Source: Sulfuricurvum sp. IAE1 (lineage in GTDB: Bacteria > Campylobacterota > Campylobacteria > Campylobacterales > Sulfurimonadaceae). Taken from it: DNA of 9,036 bases. The notes under the pieces were generated by a model. The model saw nothing but the letters and a program-made list of their open reading frames with translations. It was not told where the DNA came from and searched no databases. The stretch lies in assembly GCA_945867285.1 (NCBI GenBank), contig CAMBHX010000064.1, forward strand, positions 1 through 9,036, in the 5' to 3' direction. The translations under genes were made by a program, and so were the position numbers. Positions 1-4,179 of the stretch are shown here, piece by piece. How positions within the stretch are numbered: position 1 is the first letter of the stretch; every line of letters starts with the position of its first letter.

Positions 1-78
1 AATTTCTAAAAATTGTAATATGATGGACTGGTTTTTTCTTAAAACAGTATTGAGTGTAAATAATAATTGCAATGTAGC

Positions 79-84
79 TATAAT
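79..84 (+). promoter_or_regulatory. Putative -10 element (TATAAT) for the aldo/keto reductase gene
   Basis: A consensus TATAAT lies about 30 bp upstream of the GTG/ATG start of the reductase. No good -35 hexamer sits 16-18 bp upstream; TTGAGT at 50-55 is too far away. Weak -35 elements are common in Campylobacterota, so this is a plausible but unproven promoter. The rest of 1-111 is AT-rich, and I see no other gene in it. Confidence 0.35.
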
Positions 85-111
85 TGGTCAAAAATGCTAT
101 AGGAGCGTGTT

Positions 112-933
112 GTGATGTTAGTAAAAATGCCTTCCCTTCTTTATGGAACTGCTTGGAAAGAACTTCGTACTGCAGATTTGGTAGAGATGGCCATTTGCGC
201 AGGATTTCGAGGAATCGATACCGCTTGTCAACCAAAGCATTATCATGAAGCAGGTGTTGGAGAAGCATTGGTGCGACTTGCTGTGCATGGTATAAAACGT
301 GAAGAACTCTTTATTCAGACCAAATTTACCCCCATTGGCGGTCATGATCCCAAGCGTATTCCTTACGATCCAACTTCTCCTTTGGAAACTCAGGTTTTTG
401 ATTCCTTTAAACGCTCACAAGAGAATCTAAAAACTCATTATATAGATTCTTTGGTCCTACATTCCCCTCTGTTCCCCTATGAAAACCTTGTGCGTGTTTG
501 GGGTGCGATGGAGGAGATTTATCGAACGGGGGGAGCGTTGCAATTGGGGATTAGCAACTGCTATGATTTGGAGCTTTTGAAGAAATTGTATAGTAATAGC
601 GTCGTTAAGCCCACCATTGTCCAAAATCGTTTTTATCATGAGAGCGATTATGATAGTGAACTTCGAGAGTGGTGTGATACACACGGTATTGTCTATCAGA
701 GTTTTTGGAGTTTGACGGCAAACCCACATATCCTAAATAGTGATGTGATTGGGAAGTTGAGCGAAAAGTACACCAAGACTCCCGCACAAATTTGGTATCG
801 TTATTTGTCACACCGAGGCATTATTCCACTCATTGGATCGACATCACCACACCATATTGCTCAAGATTTAGAGATATTTACGTTTGAGTTAACTCACGAA
901 GAGGTGAAATTAATCACAACTCTTTTGGAGTAA
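112..933 (+). CDS. Aldo/keto reductase family protein
   Basis: This is a soluble NAD(P)H-dependent oxidoreductase of the aldo/keto reductase superfamily, which reduces carbonyls to alcohols on a TIM-barrel fold; the physiological substrate cannot be told from sequence. At 273 aa it has the usual family length. The catalytic tetrad is visible: D36 in GFRGIDTA, Y44, K71 in IQTKF and H117 in LVLHSP. The family signature GISNCYDLELL follows in the middle, then VQNRFY, and IGSTSPHHIAQDL near the C-terminus matches the cofactor-binding region. AGGAG at 101-105 serves either GTG at 112 (6-nt spacing) or ATG at 115 (9 nt), so the first residue is uncertain by one codon. It stands alone and ends 4 bp from the convergent desulforubrerythrin gene. 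The link to the iron genes may be coincidental. Confidence 0.9.
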   Translation: MMLVKMPSLLYGTAWKELRTADLVEMAICAGFRGIDTACQPKHYHEAGVGEALVRLAVHGIKREELFIQTKFTPIGGHDPKRIPYDPTSPLETQVFDSFKRSQENLKTHYIDSLVLHSPLFPYENLVRVWGAMEEIYRTGGALQLGISNCYDLELLKKLYSNSVVKPTIVQNRFYHESDYDSELREWCDTHGIVYQSFWSLTANPHILNSDVIGKLSEKYTKTPAQIWYRYLSHRGIIPLIGSTSPHHIAQDLEIFTFELTHEEVKLITTLLE

Positions 934-937
934 CAGT

Positions 938-1585
938 TTAGTTCAAACACTCTCGTTTAAAATACTCACGTCCTACTTTACACAACGGACACGCTGGGGG
1001 TGCTTTTTTACCTCGATGGACGTGACCGCACACTTCACAAATCCATATCTCATCATTTTCACTCGCAAAGAATCCATCAGCGATCAGAGCCTCTTTGAGT
1101 GCTGCATATTCACGCTCATGTTCCACTTCGACTTTACCAATAGCGGTAAACAGTCGTGCTAAATCATTGTGCCCTTCGAGTTTTGCTATCTCGCTAAAGC
1201 CAGGATACATGGTTTCGTGTTCATAGTGTTCTCCAGCCATAGCGGTGTCGAGATTGGCTAGAGTCGCATCAAACTCACTGCCATGTATGAGTTTATGGTA
1301 CGCTTTATATTGAGCGCGAGCATGATACATTTCGTTGAAGGCAGCTTCTCGAAAATGACGTTCAACCGCATGCCATCCCTCATCACGAGCGATGTCGGCA
1401 AAAAGCTCATATTTATTACGTGCCATACTCTCACCACCAAAGGCTTTCATGAGATTCACAGCCGTTAGATCTTTGGTAATCATTTCCATTGATTCACCAC
1501 AACAAGTTAGCGTTCCACCACCTACTGTTTGTAGTTCAACCTCATTGCCGCACGTATTACAGTGATAAGTTTCATATTGACGCAT
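938..1585 (-). CDS. Desulforubrerythrin (desulforedoxin-rubrerythrin-rubredoxin peroxidase)
   Basis: This is a cytoplasmic non-haem iron protein that reduces hydrogen peroxide at a di-iron site. Three modules are visible in 215 aa. An N-terminal desulforedoxin-like FeS4 centre has C9, C12 and the adjacent C28-C29. A four-helix rubrerythrin domain (about 38-165) carries E52, E85-x2-H88, E119 and E153-x2-H156. A C-terminal rubredoxin-like knuckle has C183-x2-C186 and C199-x2-C202. The order and length match the desulforubrerythrin (Rrc) of Campylobacter jejuni. I chose ATG at 1585 because GGGAG lies 6 nt upstream and the domain begins at once. The frame is open up to 1657, but that extension is unlike the family and has no good ribosome site. 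The gene diverges from the rhodanese gene. A TATATTAT -10 candidate sits at 1604-1611 on the minus strand. Confidence 0.92.
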   Translation of the reverse strand: MRQYETYHCNTCGNEVELQTVGGGTLTCCGESMEMITKDLTAVNLMKAFGGESMARNKYELFADIARDEGWHAVERHFREAAFNEMYHARAQYKAYHKLIHGSEFDATLANLDTAMAGEHYEHETMYPGFSEIAKLEGHNDLARLFTAIGKVEVEHEREYAALKEALIADGFFASENDEIWICEVCGHVHRGKKAPPACPLCKVGREYFKRECLN

Positions 1586-1603
1586 TGTAGCTCCCTTGAT
1601 GTA

Positions 1604-1611
1604 ATAATATA
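1604..1611 (-). promoter_or_regulatory. Putative -10 element for the desulforubrerythrin gene
   Basis: Read on the minus strand this is TATATTAT, about 20 bp upstream of the chosen ATG. No clear -35 hexamer or PerR/Fur box is seen in the 145-bp divergent region 1586-1730, so the assignment rests on one AT-rich hexamer in an AT-rich region. Confidence 0.25.
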
Positions 1612-1730
1612 GTGTTAGTCTACCACTAAGCATCAAAATAATACACACACATTTCAACTAATAAAGGAAAAAAATTATCCTTTAAGTGAATTAGGCCTAT
1701 GATATTGTCAAATTTTTTTGAGGAATAACT

Positions 1731-2615
1731 ATGAAAATATTAGCCGTATTGATGGCAAGCTCACTTTCGTTATTGGCGTTGGAGCCTTTAGTCGATGCAC
1801 ACTGGCTTGATGCCCATAAAAGTGATACCAATGTCAAAGTGGTGGAAGTCTCCGATGGAGATAGTTACGCCAAAGAACATATCTCTAATGCTCTTCATAC
1901 GAGTATTGGAAAATGGCGTTTTGACAATGGTACGTTTTTATCGGTTCGTCCAGTAGAGGAGATCGAAAAGGAAATACGTTCTTTGGGTATCGATGAAAAC
2001 AGTGAGGTTGTATTGTATGCGCCGATCAATGAACCAAAAGACTTACTCAAAGCCAGTTATATTTATTGGGCGCTTCACTATCATGGAGTCAAAAATGTAG
2101 CATTGCTTGATGGTGGATTCAAGAGTTACAAAGCCTTAGGACTTGCCACTTCCAATGAGGTGATGAGTGTAAAACCGACGGTGTTCAAAGCCAAACTTGA
2201 CGGTCAAAAAATTGCTGATTTACACTATGTCAAAAAGCATCTTAAAAAACTTCCCATGATCGATGCTCGTCCTAGTGATATGTATTTGGGAGTCACCCCA
2301 ACAGCCACCGTCAAGCGCAATGGGCATATTGATGGTGCGATGAGCTATTCATGGAACTATTCGGTAGACAAAGAGTATAAGTTAAAGCCAAAAGCGCTGT
2401 TAGAATCCGTATTCAAAGAGGGGTATGGACTGGATAAAAACAAAGAAGTATTGGTGTATTGTACGGGTGGGCTTGAGACATCGTACAATTATTTTGTTTT
2501 GAGTGGTGTATTAGGATACAAAAATATCCGTTTATATGATGCCTCGATGAAAGAATGGGGTAACCGTGAAGATACGCAAATGAAACAGTACCGTTATGAG
2601 ATGTTTAAGAAATAG
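1731..2615 (+). CDS. Exported two-domain rhodanese-like sulfurtransferase
   Basis: The protein is probably periplasmic and moves sulfane sulfur from thiosulfate or a similar donor to an acceptor thiol or cyanide. The N-terminus (MKILAVLMASSLSLLALEPL) looks like a Sec signal peptide with a cleavage site near residue 16. Two rhodanese domains follow (about 20-135 and 150-290), the layout of thiosulfate/mercaptopyruvate sulfurtransferases. The C-terminal domain has IDARPSDMYLG and, later, the active-site loop VYCTGGLETS with C244 as the likely persulfide-forming cysteine. The matching loop in the N-terminal domain (LYAPINEP) has no cysteine, as is usual for the inactive half. The C-terminal loop CTGGLET differs from the classic CRKGVT and CGSGVT loops, so substrate preference is open. 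A GAGGAAT ribosome site is 6-7 nt upstream of the ATG. It is monocistronic and divergent from desulforubrerythrin. Confidence 0.85.
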   Translation: MKILAVLMASSLSLLALEPLVDAHWLDAHKSDTNVKVVEVSDGDSYAKEHISNALHTSIGKWRFDNGTFLSVRPVEEIEKEIRSLGIDENSEVVLYAPINEPKDLLKASYIYWALHYHGVKNVALLDGGFKSYKALGLATSNEVMSVKPTVFKAKLDGQKIADLHYVKKHLKKLPMIDARPSDMYLGVTPTATVKRNGHIDGAMSYSWNYSVDKEYKLKPKALLESVFKEGYGLDKNKEVLVYCTGGLETSYNYFVLSGVLGYKNIRLYDASMKEWGNREDTQMKQYRYEMFKK

Positions 2616-2638
2616 TTGATATGCATTATTAATATCAT
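2616..2638. repeat. Imperfect inverted repeat TTGATAT-N9-ATATCAT after the rhodanese gene
   Basis: The arms are TTGATAT (2616-2622) and ATATCAT (2632-2638), with six of seven pairs matching. It starts directly after the rhodanese stop. There is no following T-run, so it is a poor intrinsic terminator. The arms resemble the tighter palindromes at 2668 and 3078, but the spacer is 6 bp longer, so it may be a diverged or unrelated site. Confidence 0.3.
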
Positions 2639-2667
2639 AAAACTTTAAGGATGAGAGAGCTACAATT

Positions 2668-2684
2668 TTGATATAAATTATCAA
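2668..2684. promoter_or_regulatory. Palindromic operator candidate TTGATA-N5-TATCAA overlapping an extended -10
   Basis: This is a perfect 6-bp-arm inverted repeat that ends one base before the AAAGG ribosome site of the DUF2325 gene. It contains TGATATAAA, an extended -10 (TGnTATAAA; hexamer at 2672-2677). A dimeric regulator bound here would cover the promoter, which suggests repression. Half-sites TTGAT/ATCAA resemble CRP/FNR half-sites, but the spacing is 7 bp instead of 4. Almost the same sequence recurs at 3078-3102. Confidence 0.5.
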
Positions 2685-2696
2685 TAAAGGCTTCTC

Positions 2697-3008
2697 GTGT
2701 CTGTATTAGTCATCGGTGGTGACAAAATCACCAAACTTCAACTCTTTCTCCAAACGATTGGTGCGACCAAAATGCACCATTGGGATAGCCGACGTAACTC
2801 CACTTCTCACAAACAACTTCCCCAAAATACCGATATGGTGATCATGCTCACCGATTTTCTCAAACACAACTCCATGAACCACTTTAAGCGTGAAGCCAAA
2901 AAGAGCGAAATCCCTTTTTTGTGTGTCAAAGGGATGAGTGGAAGCAGTGAGAGCCAAATATCCCAATTGGCCAATGAGATTCAAAACACCAAAGGAGGTC
3001 TGCTATGA
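2697..3008 (+). CDS. DUF2325 family protein, function unknown
   Basis: This 103-aa soluble protein looks like the DUF2325 family, for which I know no firm function. The N-terminus SVLVIGGDKI is a hydrophobic strand followed by a glycine-rich turn, as in Rossmann-like folds. It is followed by IGATKMHHWDSRR, then the family-typical DMVIMLTDFLKHN (46-58) and a basic helix leading to IPFLCVKGMSGSS (72-84). H27, H28, H57 and C76 are possible metal or ligand contacts, but this is speculation. The start is GTG at 2697, with AAAGG at 2686-2690 and a 6-nt spacer; there is no internal ATG before the conserved strand. Its stop overlaps the start of the 23-codon ORF (ATGA). The palindrome at 2668-2684 sits immediately in front. 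The neighbours are iron and oxidative-stress genes, so a role there is a context guess. Confidence 0.75.
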   Translation: MSVLVIGGDKITKLQLFLQTIGATKMHHWDSRRNSTSHKQLPQNTDMVIMLTDFLKHNSMNHFKREAKKSEIPFLCVKGMSGSSESQISQLANEIQNTKGGLL

Positions 3009-3076
3009 GTATCGTCAAAGTCCCAGCGGATAATAATCCCGCTAAACGATTGTTAGGAAGTGGCAAAGCGTGTTGA
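3005..3076 (+). CDS. Putative 23-aa small protein translationally coupled to the DUF2325 gene
   Basis: The ATG lies inside the stop codon of the DUF2325 gene (ATGA overlap) and is preceded by AAAGGAGG at 2991-2998 with a 6-nt spacer, one of the strongest ribosome sites in the window. The product begins MSIVKVPADNNPAKRLLG and ends SGKAC with a C-terminal cysteine. There is no membrane segment or signal peptide, and I do not recognise a family. The stop is 1 base before the 25-bp palindrome. Such a strong ribosome site with overlap coupling is hard to explain unless the ORF is translated; the alternative is that it is a decayed remnant of a longer gene. Confidence 0.55.
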   Translation: MSIVKVPADNNPAKRLLGSGKAC

Positions 3077-3077
3077 C

Positions 3078-3102
3078 GATATTGATATAAAATATCAATA
3101 TC
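3078..3102. promoter_or_regulatory. Perfect 25-bp palindrome (11-bp arms, AAA centre)
   Basis: The left arm GATATTGATAT is followed by AAA and the exact reverse complement ATATCAATATC. The central 17 bp differ from the site at 2668-2684 by one base, and both contain TGATATAAA, an extended -10 (hexamer here at 3086-3091). It lies just after the 23-codon ORF and 68 bp before the Cys-rich protein gene. No T-run follows on the plus strand, so an operator is more likely than a terminator. The regulator is unknown. Confidence 0.55.
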
Positions 3103-3170
3103 ATATTACTTTAAGCTTAGATAGAATAACATAGTGATTAGAGTTATCATTTAGGATAAAAGGATGCGGT

Positions 3171-3326
3171 ATGAAACAATTGTGCAAAATGAAAAAAGAG
3201 GACATATCGACCTGTTTCAAAAAACTGACTGATATTACCTGTAAACCCAAGTTTATGTGTACAAAATGTGCCCGTGTTGCCAAAGATGAAAAATATTTGT
3301 GCCGACCTGCATCGTTGGCAAAATAA
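3171..3326 (+). CDS. Cys-rich 51-aa small protein upstream of ferritin
   Basis: This short gene has a clear AAAAGGA ribosome site (3158-3163) 7 nt upstream of its ATG. The 51-aa product is lysine-rich (basic) and has six cysteines at 5, 15, 24, 30, 33 and 44. The core MCTKCARVAKDEKYLCRP holds a C-x2-C pair and a later cysteine, which together with C24 could bind zinc or an Fe-S/iron site. It has no signal peptide or membrane helix. It precedes ferritin by 39 bp on the same strand, so the two are probably co-transcribed from a promoter near the palindrome or near TAGAAT at 3122-3127. I do not recognise a named family. Its job is unknown; metal handling or a redox partner for ferritin is inference from cysteine spacing and context. 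Confidence 0.7.
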   Translation: MKQLCKMKKEDISTCFKKLTDITCKPKFMCTKCARVAKDEKYLCRPASLAK

Positions 3327-3365
3327 TGCATTAGACTATTTTAGTAAAAAGAAGAGGAGTGTACT

Positions 3366-3896
3366 ATGTTAAAACCTGCTATTTTGAAACTACTTAATGA
3401 GCAAATCGCTCTTGAAGATTATTCCGCCAATTTGTATTTGGCTATGAGTTCGTGGTGCGGAGCGCAAAAACTCAGTGGTTCCGCCAAGTTTTTAGAGCTG
3501 CACAGTGATGATGAACATCTGCACATGCGTAAACTTTTTGCCTATGTCAACGAGACAGGTGCGATGGCCCGTGTGGGAGCATTGGCTGAGCCTCCGCATG
3601 AGTTCGAATCCATCCGTGATGTTTTTGAAAAAACCTTGATTCATGAACAACTGATTACCGAAAAAATAAACACCCTTGTAGAAGCGTGTGTTGCTGAGAA
3701 AGATTACTCGACTTTTAATTTTCTCCAATGGTATGTAGCAGAACAACACGAAGAAGAGTATCTGTTTCGTTCTATCTTGGATATGATCGATGTTGTAGGG
3801 CTGGAGGGTCGAGGATTGTTTATGGCGGACAAAGAGATCAGCCAAATGACTCAAAATGTTACCACAGCCATGTCATCCACGCCTCCTGTTGCATAA
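3366..3896 (+). CDS. ftn: Ferritin, non-haem iron storage protein
   Basis: It forms the 24-subunit cytoplasmic cage that oxidises Fe(II) and stores it as a ferric mineral. At 176 aa it is close to the usual bacterial ferritin length. The ferroxidase residues fall at the same numbers as in E. coli FtnA: E17, Y24, E50, H53, E94, E126, Q127, E129 and E130, with D49 in place of the FtnA glutamate 49. There is no conserved haem-ligand methionine pattern that would suggest bacterioferritin. The ribosome site GAGGAG (3354-3359) is 6 nt before the ATG. The C-terminal tail after about residue 162 (VTTAMSSTPPVA) is unstructured-looking. It is flanked by the Cys-rich small gene and, 13 bp downstream, by a HemP-like gene, which suggests an iron-related operon. 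Confidence 0.93.
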   Translation: MLKPAILKLLNEQIALEDYSANLYLAMSSWCGAQKLSGSAKFLELHSDDEHLHMRKLFAYVNETGAMARVGALAEPPHEFESIRDVFEKTLIHEQLITEKINTLVEACVAEKDYSTFNFLQWYVAEQHEEEYLFRSILDMIDVVGLEGRGLFMADKEISQMTQNVTTAMSSTPPVA

Positions 3897-3909
3897 GTAG
3901 TTTTACTCT

Positions 3910-4050
3910 ATGGAAAAAACAACACCAAAAGAACTTATTGTTGAGAGCAAAGAGATACTAAAAGGTCAAGCCTCTATTCGCATAGCGCATGGAGGGGAGA
4001 TATATATCTTACGTATCACAAAAAGTGACAAACTTATATTAACAAAATAA
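3910..4050 (+). CDS. hemP: HemP family small protein (hemin uptake protein HemP)
   Basis: This 46-aa protein has the HemP signature. A short N-terminal tail is followed by SKEILKGQASIRIAHGGEIY and LRITKSDKLILTK, matching the family pattern of an h-x-I-x-H-x-G-x-x-Y-x-LR-x-T core that ends in KLILTK. HemP proteins occur next to haem or siderophore receptor genes; in some proteobacteria the homologue activates expression of the outer-membrane haem receptor. It lies 13 bp after ferritin with no clear Shine-Dalgarno, so its translation probably depends on coupling to ferritin. Its stop codon is the first triplet of the Fur-like box at 4048-4062. The TonB receptor starts 129 bp downstream from its own promoter. 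The family call is from recognition of the motif. Confidence 0.8.
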   Translation: MEKTTPKELIVESKEILKGQASIRIAHGGEIYILRITKSDKLILTK

Positions 4051-4062
4051 TAATGCTTATCA
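4048..4062. promoter_or_regulatory. Fur-like box upstream of the siderophore receptor
   Basis: Read on the minus strand this is TGATAAGCATTATTA, which matches the Fur 7-1-7 pattern TGATAAT-N-ATTATCA at 12 of 14 defined bases. It lies 3 bp upstream of the -35 hexamer at 4066 and overlaps the hemP stop. That position and the iron-uptake gene downstream fit Fur repression under iron-replete conditions. The match was made by eye. Confidence 0.6.
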
Positions 4063-4065
4063 CTA

Positions 4066-4094
4066 TTGACAATGGCGATAAAATACGCTATAAA
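4066..4094 (+). promoter_or_regulatory. Sigma70-type promoter TTGACA-N17-TATAAA for the siderophore receptor
   Basis: There is a perfect -35 hexamer at 4066-4071, exactly 17 bp of spacer, and TATAAA at 4089-4094. Transcription would start near 4101, giving a leader of about 80 nt. This is the best promoter in the window by consensus and has the Fur-like box just upstream. Confidence 0.7.
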
Positions 4095-4101
4095 TCTGCA
4101 A

Positions 4102-4118
4102 TTGATTTTTAATATCAT
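4102..4118. promoter_or_regulatory. Degenerate copy of the TTGAT-N7-ATCAA palindrome
   Basis: TTGAT at 4102-4106 and ATCAT at 4114-4118 keep the 7-bp spacing of the sites at 2668 and 3078, with one mismatch in the right arm. It lies at the predicted transcription start of the receptor. In this AT-rich leader chance similarity is possible. Confidence 0.3.
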
Positions 4119-4125
4119 AATTATA

Positions 4126-4158
4126 TAGCCAGCCAACGCTTTTGCTTGTAGCCAGCCA
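4126..4158 (+). repeat. Direct repeat of TAGCCAGCCA in the receptor leader
   Basis: Two identical 10-mers at 4126-4135 and 4149-4158 are offset by 23 bp, about two helical turns. They are GC-richer than the surrounding leader and lie downstream of the predicted promoter and upstream of the ribosome site (4169-4174). They could bind a regulator or affect the mRNA leader; no known site is recognised. Confidence 0.5.
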
Positions 4159-4179
4159 CTACCTATTCAAGGAGTGCCA

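Noticed and set aside
1586..1657. 24-residue N-terminal extension of the desulforubrerythrin reading frame
   Set aside because: It lacks a ribosome site and is unlike the family; the ATG at 1585 has GGGAG upstream and starts right at the desulforedoxin domain.
2668..2684. Canonical FNR/CRP box
   Set aside because: Half-sites TTGAT and ATCAA are separated by 7 bp, whereas FNR/CRP sites have 4 bp.
3078..3102. 25-bp palindrome as an intrinsic terminator
   Set aside because: The stem is almost all A-T and no T-run follows on the plus strand; it also carries a -10-like element.
4174..4179. GTG start two codons upstream for the siderophore receptor
   Set aside because: This GTG overlaps the AAGGAG ribosome site that serves ATG 4180.
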